Source: Moniliella sp. 'wahieum' (Eukaryota; Basidiomycota; Moniliellomycetes; Moniliellales; Moniliellaceae). From it: a stretch of DNA of 64,000 nucleotides. Position 1 is the stretch's first letter, and each line of letters starts with the position of its first letter. Positions 34,647 to 46,800 of this stretch are shown in pieces. The notes under the pieces are model-generated. The model saw only the letters and a list, made by a program, of their open reading frames with translations. It was not told the DNA's origin and searched no databases. The DNA lies in contig RSEE01000012.1 of assembly GCA_003971905.1 (NCBI GenBank), forward strand, positions 310,001-374,000. The letters run 5' to 3'. A program made the translations under genes and the position numbers.

Positions 34647-36758
34647 ATGCCCGAGCTCTTATCTTCACCCCCGCTCCGACTGGGTCGTCGGCATCGCCAC
34701 CAGGCGGCGAACCAAGACCGCCTCTCTAACATACCCACCGTATGCCGGTGCGGGTAGTAGGGGCAGCAGCTGGGCACCATCTATCTCTAATAGCCCTCTC
34801 GTCCACCACCGCTTCCCATCAAGCCCAGGTGCCTACCATCAGCTACTTCGCCCAATCCCTTTTCTAGCCCACCAATGGTTGCGTTGGGACACAGTATACC
34901 TTCCGCCTCCCATAGTTCTACACCAACAGGCAAATGCAGCTAGCTCCAAAGCTCCAAGATGCCTACGCTTCTCTTGGATCCACCCCCGGCTCGTCGAGCG
35001 AGAGGAACATTATGCCGTCAACCCCCCTTTCCATGGGTCCCTGGCTTTGGCAGGAAGATGAGGCAGAACCGGACGACTACCTTCACGCCGAGACAGACGA
35101 TAACAAGTTCCATTGGAAGGGCATGGACTTTCGTGGATTTATCAATGTGGTGGCAGTTGTCACTCTCTTCTTCGGCGTCCTGATGCTCTTTGCTGGCTAC
35201 CCGATTCTTCGCACTTTCTAACCCCTATTCACAAAATGGTCAATCTCAACAATACAGGGCAAGTTCCACAGCTGCCTTACCTCCCTCAGTTGATTGACCC
35301 GGACACTCCCAAGTCGGCGTACTCCTGGACCTCTCCAGCCCCAGCGGCCGTAGCTGGTGCCGAATACGAGTTGGTATTTTCGGATGAGTTCGAGGCCGAA
35401 GGCAGGACGTTTTGGCCTGGAGATGACCCGTTTTGGGAAGCCTCCGATATTTGGTATGGTGCCACTGAAGATTATGAGTGGTACTCCCCGGAGGCAATCA
35501 ATACCACAGGTGGCGCATTGCAGATCACTTTGATCCAGAAGGACAATCACAACCTCAATTTTCAGTCGGGAATGCTACAAAGTTGGAACAAACTTTGCTT
35601 TCAAGGGCTACCTCGAGATGGCCGTCAAGCTCCCTGGCGTCCCGAGTCAGAGAGGGTACTGGCCTGGCCTGTGGACTATGGGAACTTGGCACGCCCAGGG
35701 TACCGTGGCACAACTGAAGGCACCTGGCCCTACTCGTATGATTAGTCCTTTCTCTTCCTCTTTTTCAAGATAGCAGCTAACATATCACTGATGTGTCGTT
35801 TTTACAGCTACCAAGCCTGTGATTGGGGTACCCTTCCCAACCAAACCAATCCAAAAGACGGCACCAGAGGCGACATAAACGCACATGGACAGTACTCTGC
35901 TGGTTACGATCATCGTCTGTCTTTCATGCCTGGACAAAAGCTAAGTTCTTGCACTTGTCCTGGGGAAGACCCTCCTGGGCCAACGCTAAACTGGGTCGAG
36001 GGGCGCCCGAGGTGGATGTGCTGGAAGCAAAATAGCGGGATGGAAGGGCAGGCAAGCCAAAGTCTTCAAATGTGTCCCTTTAGCCAAGACTACCTTCCCG
36101 TCTCCAATGATTCATACACTTGGTATGGCACGACGCATTGGAATTCATACAGAGGCGGTGTGTTTCAACAAGCCATGTCGGAGTCTCACCCATCCCGGAC
36201 AGTGCCTATCGCGATTCGCCCGGTTCGGAATACTACACATTTGGCGTGCAGATCGACCCCGACTTTGACGGTGATGGTTCCGCGGGACAGCTATCGTGGT
36301 ATTCTGGTGGCGATATCATGTGGACCGCAACAGCCGGTATGATCGGACCCCAGGCATCGGTCAACGTTTCTCAACGTTTGGTTTCGGTCGAACCCATGTC
36401 GATTGTGATGAACTTGGGTACGTCTTCGATTGGCTGCATCTCCTTTTTGTCTTTTCGGTGGGCCCAACATACTAACATTTGTCTTTGACTGGATGTCCCC
36501 CTGACTTTATTTCGTAGGCATCAGCTCAGGATTTTCCAGGTGTTCTGGGATGAGCTCGTATTCCCCGCTGTGTTTACCATTGACTATGTCCGCTTGTATC
36601 AACGGCCGGGCCAGACGCGCCTGTCGTGCGACCCTGTGGATTATCCGACGAAAGACTACATTGACCGGCATTACGAGGTTTACACTAACCCCAACTACAC
36701 GGTCTGGCCCCGCGACCAGTATCCTTGGCCCAAAAACAACCTCTTGGATGGTTGTTGA
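34647..36758 (+). CDS. KRE6: Beta-1,6-glucan synthesis protein KRE6/SKN1 (GH16 family)
   Basis: Type II membrane protein of the ER/Golgi required for cell-wall beta-1,6-glucan. The start at 34647 (MPELLSSPPLRLGRRHRHQA) begins a disordered cytosolic region crossing two or three frames; then MGPWLWQEDEAEPDDYLHAE, one membrane span (FINVVAVVTLFFGVLMLFAG, ending YPILRTF), and the lumenal GH16 domain: YELVFSDEFEAEGRTFWPGD, WYSPEAINTTGGALQITL, YWPGLWTMGNLARPGYRG. Intron 35736-35807 (GTATGA, GCTAAC, TTACAG) joins PYS to YQACDWGTLPNQTNP. CTCPGEDPPGP and the catalytic pattern EVDVLEAK (ExDxxE) follow; YYTFGVQIDPDFDGDG, intron 36418-36517, then VFWDELVFPAVFTIDYVRLY and the end WPRDQYPWPKNNLLDGC. Several single-base frame changes. 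Confidence 0.94.
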
Positions 36759-37220
36759 CCGTATGGAAGGGTTCAATGATCGATTTCATATGTATATACG
36801 CCCCGGGGAGAGTCTCCTTCGTCCCAATCTCTCTCTATGTTTTCCTCGTCTATCTTTCATGCCCAACTTTCGCCTGCGACCACAGTTACCCCCTTACTCC
36901 CCCCCTTTTTTCCCCGCACGGCCATCTCAAGACTCATCCATCCTTCCTGATGCATTCAACTTTGGGAAAAGATGCATGATGATGAGAATCTTTTAAGACA
37001 ACATCTCTCGTCTCCTTGTTTTATCAACAGTTCTTTCTCTCTTGTTGTCTTTGGATTTTCTATCTATAGCTTTGTATTGACGGTGTATGTGATGCCTTCA
37101 GTGTCTCCCCTTTCCTCAATGATACATGATGGTCGATGTCTCGACTCTCCTTTTCTTTTATATACCCCCTTTTCCGTGTCGCACATGGCTTTGCTCCTTA
37201 CCTTTCCTCTCCCTCACGTG

Positions 37221-37238
37221 CCCCCCCCCCCCCCCCCC
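37221..37238. repeat. Poly-C tract (18 C)
   Basis: Uninterrupted C-run in the KRE6 3' flank. A similar 17-C tract is at 38061-38077 and a 15-C tract at 56111-56125. Lengths may be inexact given the homopolymer problem in this sequence. Confidence 0.9.
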
Positions 37239-38060
37239 TTTATTGATGGTCCATCCTCTTTTCTCCGTTTCCCTTTTCCAAATTTCCTCCCCCCGATTTC
37301 TCAACCACCTCTTTCCCTGTTCCATTCTCTTTGATCATGAACCTCCTGGTCAACAGTTCTTACGCACATGTCTAGTGCATGCCACCGCAGAGTGGGTTGT
37401 GCCGCCGTTCTGTTCATATTCCTGAGGCAATACTCGTCTTGGGCACTCAGATTGAGATACGAGATGAAACTGATGAACTCTCAATGACCTCTGTTTAAAG
37501 TACGAAGAGTAATAATTTGTGTCAAGGTATACTATAGACTTAGTAGTCGATGTCGGAGAATCCACTGCGTCCGGCGGATACCACAGCTAACACAAAATAG
37601 AGAGGCATGTGGAACAATGGGGACTCAGACAACGGATACACATCACTAGTCACTCTAGTCACTACATCCCAACAGCACGTAAGCTTCCGCCCCATCTTGG
37701 ACGGGTTCCCACTATATCATACTGGCAGCCTCTGACAAAAACGATAGCGAAGAGAGAGTAAGCGCTTTTTCAATGCAGCTCCAGCCACGCCTGACATTGC
37801 ATGTATGTGACATGTGACGAGCCAGCTGTGGTGGCCAAAAGTGAAGAAGGAGCATCAGCTTGATGCACAACACCCATATATCAGCACTCGCGGTGATTAC
37901 CTGCATATAGATCATAACTCCTGATCCTGTGGTGAGTGGTGTTGTGAAGGCTTCAATTATTGCGGCTCGCGTCCCATCAGTTGATCTAGCCTCTCACGAT
38001 CACTGTTCAAACAAGCATTCCAGCAGACCGCCTCTACTGCCATCATAGCGGGGCAGTGTG

Positions 38061-38077
38061 CCCCCCCCCCCCCCCCC
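38061..38077. repeat. Poly-C tract (17 C)
   Basis: Followed by ACCACCGC; intergenic. Confidence 0.9.
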
Positions 38078-39421
38078 ACCACCGCATAATATGCATGTTG
38101 CTGCTTTCAGCAGAGCACACCAACGAGATCTCTCTTTTCATATTTTTTTCCTCCTTCTTTGCCGCCCCCTGCCATCTTTTCTCGGCATGGCTTCCACGGA
38201 CTGATCCCGATACCGACCTGACCCATGACCAGTAATGTCCCCACAGTTGTGGATCGTATTTCATGGAGGCAGAACCTCTCAGGAAGAGTGGCGCACTTCG
38301 TCCCTTATAATCATTACTGATTTAGTCACAGTTGGGGACTCAGGCGAGGAGGATGACCTGATTTGAGACAAGGCCAGAGACCACTATAATGTAGCAATCG
38401 TTTCTATGGGAAAAGAAACATGATGATACGAAGCAAAGCCGAAGGACAAGGAAAGAACGAGGCGGGCAAGACCGATATACTGATTGGAAATGGAAGTGAC
38501 GATGAAGTTATAGCCGAACCAAGACAGAAATCACTGAATTCTCTTGCGGGCACCAGGGGTAGCATGGGAACGCCCCACATGCGTTGCTCACTGCCGTATG
38601 GATGGGCTCAACAACAGCCTCGATGAGTCTGAAATGCGTTGGCCACAAATATCCTTTTGCGGCCATGTAAAAGCTCAGGCAGAGGATGATATTACAGGCC
38701 ACTTGAGCTGTGATGAGACCTGGAGTCCTGATGGTCCTCGAGGGTGATGCAATCGCACTGGTGGTGGTGGTGGTCTAAGCCAACCAGCAACGCCTACAGA
38801 GGAACAACAAGCACGAGTCGCCACCAGGGGCTAAGCTGCGGAACAAGGAAAAACAAGAGAGAGAAAACAACGGAACTCCCACACAGGCTTGAGGAGGAAC
38901 TGAAGGGACATTGGCCAAAGCACGAGCCACCCGATGGCTCAACAAGCTGTACTCTGCGTCTGTTCGCCCCCGCCCATCTATATTTCGTGAAGCCGAGATA
39001 ACGATCGGCTACACACCAGTGCCCACTGCACTACCCCTTATTGTCAAGCTTTTCAAGGGGGGAATGAATTGATTAAACTTTTTCTTAAATCAAGATCGCT
39101 GCGTGTGGGCTGCAACTCTCACTCCTATAGCCGCCGTGTAACTTGTGATGCATGATGGAAGACCACATGACCCGGCCACTGCCTCGGCCCCATTCCTCAT
39201 TCTCTGTATACTGGGTATACTATAGCAGGAGCCACATGATGCATGAACAATAACAGCGAGGGATCAGGCCCAGGCCTCAGGGGGATCACTGATGCTCAGC
39301 CGGCATTAAACGTATTGCGCACAGCGTCTATTACAATCAACGTACCACATCCAAACTGTCCAACGTATTAATTCCTCTGTAACAAGTAATCCAACGTCCT
39401 TCCTCTGTCCTATCATGCATA

Positions 39422-39982
39422 TCATGCCGCATATCGGGTCCGCCCCTGCGCAATTCTCTTGAGATCAATTTCCAACAGCCTCCCTCCCCCGCATATAGTA
39501 CGACGTCTGTACATCCATATAAAAAAGGGCCTCGAGCGGGTTGAGTTAGGCATCTTCTCTCTCCGCCAGCTCTCAACCTCAACAATGTCTTCTCCTGGTG
39601 ACGTAGTGTAGGTGCCCGGAGATGTTTCGCTCTTCCGCCCTCGGCTGCATCTGTGAAAAGCGACCCGCTGACTCCATTTCCCTGTTTTTGGAGGTGGTGC
39701 AATCACTGTCGCGCTTGGACCGAGCCCCAAGGAAATGGTTGGTGTGAACATTGCACTTTGCCCCTTGGCTCGCAAGCGATGAATGGACACGTCTAAAAGC
39801 AGAGAGGCATTTTGCTCGATGCCGAATCTCCGCATGCATATCGTGTCGAAACATAGTTCTTGCCCCGCCGGAACTGCTTCATGGCCACGTTGATATCCAT
39901 CTCCCCTTCCGCACCTATCGGCTGCAGCATTAGTACCGGCACAAGGGGGTGTGGTGAGTCGGAGGATCGGCACCGAATCCAA
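39422..39982 (-). CDS. Possible small protein, unrecognised
   Basis: A 186-codon frame starting MDSVPILRLTTPP. Middle part FTPTISLGLGPSATVIAPPP; two other frames also have coherent pieces (MDINVAMKQFRRGKNYVSTR near 39905-39846). It is not recognised, and in GC-rich DNA a frame of this length can be chance. Its position just downstream of RRP43, same strand, would also fit a fragment of a broken gene. Confidence 0.25.
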   Translation of the reverse strand: MDSVPILRLTTPPCAGTNAAADRCGRGDGYQRGHEAVPAGQELCFDTICMRRFGIEQNASLLLDVSIHRLRAKGQSAMFTPTISLGLGPSATVIAPPPKTGKWSQRVAFHRCSRGRKSETSPGTYTTSPGEDIVEVESWRREKMPNSTRSRPFFIWMYRRRTICGGGRLLEIDLKRIAQGRTRYAA

Positions 39983-40054
39983 ACCTAGATACCCTTTTCA
40001 CCCATTCTGTTGACTCCCCTTCATTCCGCCCTCTGCAACACCTCTAGCAGTTCC

Positions 40055-41129
40055 TCATACCTCGTACGTGACTGGGCCAGGCACACCTCCACCACCTCTT
40101 CTGTAGCCAACAACACAAGGGAACGAGGATGGAGCGCTGCCGGGCTGGCTGGCACGGCAGTACCCGGCCTGGTGCAGGAGCAAGATCTGCGCTGGCCCAA
40201 CGCTCGTCTCGAGCGGCTTGGTCTGCGTCAAAGCCTGGTCGGGATCGGTGCTACTAGCCCAACGAACACCCATTTCCGTGTCCCCCGCCAAGCCCACTGT
40301 GATGCTGGAGGCAGAAGTAAAGCCTTCTTCAAACGCGCTGGGTCCGTAAGTAGATGCTCCCCTTCATACACACCAAACGTGAAGCACAGTGGCCAGCAGA
40401 GCAGCGGCAATGCCCATTTGTCTTCCTCATGCGGGCTGCACACCACGCGACCGGAGCGGTCGTCGTAGAGGGCTTTGGGCAAACGGGCTGCAGGTGGTTG
40501 TCAGCATATCACCAAAGAAACAATGACGGGCGAGAGGGGGGATAGTAAGGAGGGGCGACAACGTACTATTGCGTAGCGCACCCAACGCCGCTAATGCCGC
40601 GGCATTGGACACATTGCCATCATGACTCATGACGCTCACATCGAGATAGAGACACCAGGCTGCCACGTCCTGTGCAATGGCCAACGCGCGTGGGTCCAGT
40701 ACGGGTCGGCTGGGAGATGTGAAAAGAGAAGCCAGACGCTCTGCAATGGTTTGTGCCTCGTCTGACGGTGCGCCCGGGCGGGTGCGGGAAGAGCTCATAG
40801 GTGTGATCTCGATGTTGGGCACGAGCCACCCGGCGGTAGAGGAGCCGGCGGCGTGCAGCCCTCCTGGCGGTGCGACTTCGCCCTTAACGCTTGCCATGAC
40901 GGTTGTTGATCCCCAGCGCACCAGACAGCTGCCATGAGCCGAGGAGATTGCGCCTGGTACCACCGACACGTTGCGCCACGCAGTGAAGTCCCGAGCATCC
41001 TCCCCCGCCCGAGGCAAGGAAGCGCTCGAGGTAGGTCCGGGGGTGGAGGCGCTTGAATGCGGCGGCGCTTGTGCGCAGCTCCTCTTCCGACAGGTTTGCC
41101 GTGTCCTGGGTCGGGAGGGCAGCAGCCAT
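40055..41129 (-). CDS. RRP43: Exosome subunit RRP43 (EXOSC8-like RNase PH fold)
   Basis: Non-catalytic RNase PH-like ring subunit of the RNA exosome, nucleus and cytoplasm. The start at 41129 gives MAAALPTQDTANLSEEELRT and AAFKRLHPRTYLERFLASG, the RRP43 N-terminus. After a one-base frame change in a G/C run (about 41005) follows DARDFTAWRNVSVVPGAISS, AHGSCLVRWGSTTVMASVKG, VAPPGG, WLVPNIEITPMSSSRTRPGA, LAIAQDVAAWCLYLDVSVMS and GNVSNAAALAALGALRN. An intron follows (donor near 40560). The next exon reads PKALYDDRSGRVVCSPHEED, LPLLCWPLCFTFGVYEG, then SITVGLAGDTEMGVRWASST. The C-terminal 50 residues are in doubt; the continuous frame stops at 40055. Confidence 0.85.
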
Positions 41130-41839
41130 GGCCAAAGACAGCTGGGCGATGGGGGTTGGTTGCGGCCAGCTGCGATTTCTGCCTGCTACATCTGCGCTGC
41201 CTGCACAAGCAAGGGCCAAGCAAAAAAAGGCCGCCCGTTCCGCCACTTCCAGCCTGGGCAGCCAGTTCCGCTGCCCGCATTTCTCACACAAAGCATCACG
41301 CATCGTGCAATGGGTGTCAGACGGGTGATTCACTGTAAGCCTTCAATTACGATCTCTCTCCCTGCCTACTCTCACATTCTCCTCGTTGCTCGGCACAGTG
41401 AGCGAAGGGGGGGACAGGTGCATACGCATTGGCATTTGCACATGTAAATGCTGTGGAAGATGTGGGGCGGCCGCCCTGCCCCCGTTGCTCGGGGGTTTTG
41501 GGATACAAGACAAGGGGGTGGGGGAAGGGACCGGGCAAGGGGGTGGGGGTGGGGGTGGAGGTGGAGGTGGGGAAGGTGAAGCGGATGGCGGGAGCACATG
41601 AAGGCATGGGTAACAGAGGGTAATATCAGCATGAGAGGAGTAAGGAGGCAACCATCGGATGCTGTCCCCATCTGCCAGCCATCCCAACAAGATCGATAGC
41701 CGTGGAACAAGGGGAGAGGGCGACTTGGCTGCAGCCCCGACCGACTAGCCTGGCCGGCTACCGCGCCCACGAGAGAGACGCAGGGGTCACAGGGGTCAGG
41801 GCGTAAAGGCTCAACTCGGTCACCATTACATCCACTGGC
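41130..41839. other. Intergenic with GGGGGT-rich tract
   Basis: About 700 bp between two same-strand genes. It contains GGGTGGGGGTGGGGGTGGAG (41539-41558) and GTGGAGGTGGGGAAGG. Promoter of RRP43 lies at its left end. No gene seen. Confidence 0.5.
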
Positions 41840-43301
41840 TTAGCGGGCCGCCGGCGCACCGCCGCGCCCGCCGCGGCGGCCACCCTGCGCGCCACCACGG
41901 GAGAAGCCGCTGCCACCACGGCCACCACGCATCGCCGGCGCGCTCGAGGTGTTCTTGGCCTGCACAAGCACTTGCTGGCTTTGCCCCGATCCCAGGTCGA
42001 CGGCCACACCCTGGTGCTGGTCCGAGTGAGCGATCGCCTTCCGTGCCTCCTCCGGCGAGGCGAAATCAACGTACGCCCGACCAGTGGGGAGCATGCTCAC
42101 GTCCAGCACGGTGCCAAAGGCAGACATGGCAGTCTTTAGCGCGCCCATCTTGACCTTGTCCACGTTGCGCACATGCACACTGGCTCCTGGCACACGGTTG
42201 GTAGGGGTGGGCTTGTTCGTCGCAGACTTGGAACCCGTAGGAGTAGCAGGGACTGAGGTAGGGGTAGCCGGCTTGGATGCCGGCTTGCTGCCAGCCTGGG
42301 GGGCCGCACGAGGAGCAGGTACCGTCTTGGTCGTGGCTGGTGGCCCTTGGTTGGTCCACTTGCCCGCGTTCGTCGCGGCCAGGTTGGCCCAGCTAGTGGG
42401 CTTGGCCGGCTTGGGCGCTTGCGCCGGAGCGGCAGCAGGGGCAGGAGCAGGGGCAGGGGCAGGGGCAGAGGTAGGAGCGGCAGGCTGGGAGGCAGGTTCG
42501 GCGGGCTTGTCCGCATCGGGGCTCGTCGAGGCGGCAGCGGGTGCATCATCCGGAATCTCCTCAATGCTTGCCGGCTCATCCTCTTCAATGGGCTCCGCAA
42601 CAGCAGGCTCTGCCTCGGCCGCCTCGGGAGAGACGTGGAAGCCGGCTCAGTCTGGCCCTCTGCTGCAGCGGCGGGCTCGGCGGTGGCTTCCTGAGCAGCC
42701 TCAAGAGCGGCTGGCTCGCTGGGAGCCGCGGGAAGGGCGTTGCTGGGCTGGCTCTGGAGGGCAGCAACAGCAGAGGTAATGTCCACGTCGTGAGCGACGA
42801 GGTGTCCGTCGTGCTCCGCTGTGCGACCTCGGTGTCGATGGCCTCGTCCACTTCCTCGGCGATCTCCTCCTGGTCGACATCGCTCTTGAGGTAGCGGAAC
42901 ATGTCGTTCAAGATCCAGTAACGGCCGCCCTCGTCAGCGAGGAAGAAGGTTTGACTAAAACGGCGCCAGGGCCCGTCATTGCTGCTCAGCTCGCCAAGGA
43001 CTTGAATGAGAATACCGTTGGCGGCCGAGAGCTGGCCATCGTAGTTGCTGACACAGACCTTGCAGTTGTCAAAGCCAGCACCGGCAATGGTCTGCTTGAT
43101 GGCGGCGGTGCCGACGACAGGGGCGTTGTCAGCGTCGCCCTCCTGGCCAAAGATAAGGGTGGAGCGGTCAAAGTAGAGGCGGTGGAGCTGGGAAGGGTCT
43201 TGGTGGAGGAGGGTGTAGTACTGGGTGATGAACTGGTTGGCGACGTCGGACGCGTCGGGGACAGCACGGGGCTTGTCGGTGGGGGCGACCTGGGAGCTCA
43301 T
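41840..43301 (-). CDS. NXT3: G3BP/Nxt3-like NTF2-RRM-RGG RNA-binding protein
   Basis: Fungal relative of G3BP (S. pombe Nxt3), a stress-granule scaffold and cofactor of a Ubp3-type deubiquitinase. The start at 43301 gives MSSQVAPTDKPRAVPDASDV. The NTF2-like domain contains QFITQYYTLLHQDPSQLHRL, FDNCKVCVSNYDGQLSAANG, GILIQVLGELSSNDGPWRRF and FFLADEGGRYWILNDMFRYL, as in the family. Then come acidic and Ala/Pro-rich linkers in shifted frames, an RRM (ASVHVRNVDKVKMGALKTAM, GTVLDVSMLPTGRAYVDFAS with an RNP1-like strand) and an RGG tail (MRGGRGGSGFSRGGAQGGRR) ending at 41840. Length about 480. Divergent with MSH4; an ATCGAT-rich cluster lies between. Confidence 0.92.
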
Positions 43302-43857
43302 GGTGGGAGAAGGGCGGAGAGGCGGGTGCGGAGAGATGGGAGAGGGAAGAGAGGGGGAGGGGGCGTGGGTGCGGGTGCGGGTGCGGCGGGGCGTAGGAAC
43401 GAAGAGTCGGGATGGGACGAAGTCCGAAGCCTGCAGTTTGCGGTCTGAGCCTGATTCATACGAGGGGCGGTGGCTATGCCAGTGCCATGCGCTGCTATGC
43501 CTGGCCACGCTGGGTGCCAGCGCTGGGCTGCCTGGGCCGGCTGGACGCATGTGACGCGTCGCCGCCGCCTGTTCTTCCGCTGACGTCAGCCTTCGACTTC
43601 TCGATTCTTCTGGCAGGGGGCGTAGGGTTGGTCGGTGCAAGCTGTCCTGCCCTGCCCGGCGATGCTGCTGGATTTGATTTGGCTGAATTTGAGGCGGCCG
43701 GTTGTTCGAGTTCGTCGGCCGTGAATTGGTCATCGATCATTGACCAGCGACATCATCGATCCGCGACGTCATCGACCATCGATCCCTGCTGGCACGTGAC
43801 ACTGTTGATGTGCTTTTTGCCCCGCTCACATGTCACAGGGACACGAGTGCTGCTGCC
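43302..43857. promoter_or_regulatory. Divergent promoter of NXT3-like gene and MSH4
   Basis: About 555 bp. 43731-43786 has CATCGATCATTGACC, CATCATCGATCCGCGACG and CATCGACCATCGATCC: four ATCGAT-type units. CACGTGACACTG (43793-43804) and CACATGTCACAGG (43827-43839) follow, just upstream of MSH4. No known regulator is claimed. Confidence 0.55.
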
Positions 43858-46800
43858 ATGATAAGATCACGACCACCACCATCACTGCCACCACCGCCAC
43901 CGCCATGGCCCACTACGACCAGCCCGGCCGACGCCCTCCTTCCGCCTGCCCCTCGCAGTGCCCCCCTCACTCCAGCGGCCACTGATGCGTCTCCGCACCC
44001 AGCCCTCGCCCGCCGCAACGCAAGCGCCACCACCTCCCCCCCCTTCCCACCTCCCCCTTGGCACATCTGGCCGAACGCACCCCTTGAATGCCAGGCTGTA
44101 CCAGCAGCGCACCCGCCCCATCTCTTGCCACAGACGCCTCGTCGCCCTCGCCCGCTGGCGCGCATCGCTACTGGAGCCAGCTCCACTACCACCCCGGGAA
44201 CCCGCAGCATCGTTTTCCCGTCCTTTCGTCGTCCCAATGCCATCCACTTGTCCCCCGGCGCGCTCAGTCGAACGGTAACATCCCATAATACACCCACTGC
44301 AGCTCCTACGTATAACGAAGACAATGGCTTCTACATCGTCGCCCTTTTTGAGGCCAATTCTATCCAACGCGACGTGGGCATCGCCGCCATGAATATGACC
44401 ACGGGTGCGTACTCCATACATGTATAGCTCCTGAGGGGCTTGATGCATTAGAGGCCAGACAAGTTGCTAACCTCCTCCACCTAAATAATGACTTGGCCAT
44501 TTCATGATATAGGAACGGTTGCCCTGACCCAGGTGAATGATACCACCACCTACCACAAGACGATTCAGTTCCTTCGCCTCCACCCGCCGTCAACAATTGT
44601 CATCCCCCAAGCTGGAGCACGGCCACCCCCGGAGCGGGTTCTAAGGCGAGATCCGCCACAACAGGTGCATTCATCCTCGCTTTTGGCTCAGTGTCTTCAG
44701 GAAACGTTCCGCCAACCCATCTATCCTATCCACCGCAAATTTTGGAGCGCTGAGAAAGGTCTGTCCCCTGACTCACTCCTTCCTCTGAATCTGCGTGATT
44801 GACTCTCTCTCCCCCCCTCACCCCCTTACAGGCCTCAAGTCACTCGAAAAAGTGTTACTCAACGAAGTGTCCATGACCGCTGAAGGGCAGGGCGCGTCAG
44901 CTCTGGAGCACGCCACTGAGATGTCCACCGCCTACGGCTCCAACTCACCTGCCGTCGTCCAAGCTGCCGTGGGATCCCGCACTTGTGTGCTGAGTGCCAT
45001 TGAGGGTCTCCTCGCATGGTTACAGCTTTACGAAGGACATCTCCTTCTTGATCAAACCATCCGTGTTCGATGGGTTCCCCTCGAAGGCACGGTGGCGATA
45101 GACTATGCGACTGCGACCAATTTGGAACTCGTATTTTCCCGATCCGGGGGGGGCAAAACACTTTGTGGGGCACCATGCTCGCAACTGCCACTGCTGCCCG
45201 TCGGGGCGGAACCAAGACAGGAAACTGGGCTACGAGTCGGTGGCTGGGTCTTGGGGGACCCCATGACGCGCCGTCTGTTACGGTCTAACGTGCTCCAACC
45301 ATTAACTGATACAGTTCTGTTAGAATCACGTTTGGTTGCGGTGGAGGAGCTGGTTAGGGATGACGAACGGCGAAGTGAACTTGACCAGGCCCTGATTCCT
45401 CTACGCACGGATGAGATGGATATTGACGCGCTAGCTCACCGCTTGGTAAGGGTCAACCGGGCGAGGTGACTCTGAGGGTTCCGGGTCTAGCACAACTAGC
45501 AATTGGGGGGCTGATTTCCTCCCGCTCCCTGATCCAGAATTGACAGACACACGCATCCAACTTATCCTAAAAGTCAAGGCTTGGCTCTCTTACCTCCGTC
45601 CTGTCGTTGGAGCTCTACAAGGAGTCCAGTGCCCCCTTCTTACCGTCATTGCGCAGGTATGCTTCTCTTCCGTGTTGTATGCTTGAAGTGGGAAGTGGGG
45701 GTCAGCCGTAGCTGACAGTTGATGACCCCCCGCGGTCAGTGTCTTCATCTCCCAGAATTAGCCGAATTGGCATCCGTCATCGACACAATCATCAATCCAG
45801 ATGTGATTCTCGGTCGGGGAGGCTGATTCGAGCCAATGCCCGTGTATCCGCTGTGATGCCCAATCAGAATCCTTTGTTGGATGTGGCGCGTGAGTCGTAC
45901 AAAGAGAACTTGAGGATATCTTTGCCTTGGCCCAGCAGTATTCCAGTATGTCCGCCTTCTACTCTTCTCTTTAAGAGACTTAAGACGGGGACGACTAGCA
46001 ATGCCAGATGAGTACGACATGCTCTTTAAAGCCAAGTACCGCAACACTGGGTTTATCCTCGAAGTTCGTACCGACGAAGCAGACGTATCCTTTTTCCCGC
46101 CTGACACGTTTGTCAATGTGCACAAGATGAAGAATGGAAAAGGATTTACCATGTCATCGTTGGATTTGGTCCGTGCCCTTGCCTATCCACCTTGCCTTGA
46201 ATACTCAAACTGACAGTTGCAGCACAGAAGAAGAGCAACCGTCGCATGATGGATATGTACACCCAAGTCATGACTCTGTCGGGCATCGTAGTAGAATCGT
46301 TGATTCTTGAGATTGTCGACCGGATCGCCAGTCTGTACAAGGTGAGCGCTCATTCTCTTTCCATATCTGGGGACACACTGAATCCTTGCCGATGTTCTTC
46401 CCCGACCATAGGCATCAGAAGCAGTGGGCATCCTTGACCTACTCCACTTGTTTGCCAGCACAGCCAGTGTGTTCAACTACGTCCGCCCCGAGTTTAGCAG
46501 CGTCACCGCGATTTTAGCCGGACGGCATCCTATGCTGGACCGTCGCACAGCCTCTCACGGGGGTGGTGCGGTACCCAATGACGTGTACATCACCCAGCCA
46601 GTCGATTCCAGATCATCGTCGGTCCCAACATGGCCGGCAAGTCTACCTATCTCCGATCGGTTGCTTTGCTCACTGTCATGGCCCTTGTGGGTTCCTAGTG
46701 GATTTTTGCTTCTCCTATCTTGGGGCACCCATGATCACAGTGGTAATTTGCTGACCCCACGTCTCGCCACTTCTATTGCATATGTCCCGCCGAATGTAAG

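Larger units (their letters stand above)
36759..40054. other. Gene-poor 3.3-kb stretch
   Basis: Largest region without a confident gene. 36780-37330 is a T/C-rich 3' flank of KRE6. Two long C-runs (37221-37238 and 38061-38077), an ACTAGT cluster (37641-37663), a GTGACATGTGACGAG copy (37806-37820) and ATGCATGA motifs (39145, 39236) are present. One 186-residue minus-strand frame lies at 39422-39982 (listed separately). Confidence 0.5.

Noticed and set aside
36725-37425. Hydrophobic + strand ORFs after KRE6
   Set aside because: Pyrimidine-rich downstream region; reading frames arise from CT repeats and include the poly-C tract.
42347-42786. + strand Gly/Arg- and Ala-rich ORFs over the NTF2-RRM gene
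   Set aside because: Antisense shadows of the Ala/Pro-rich linker of the G3BP-like protein.
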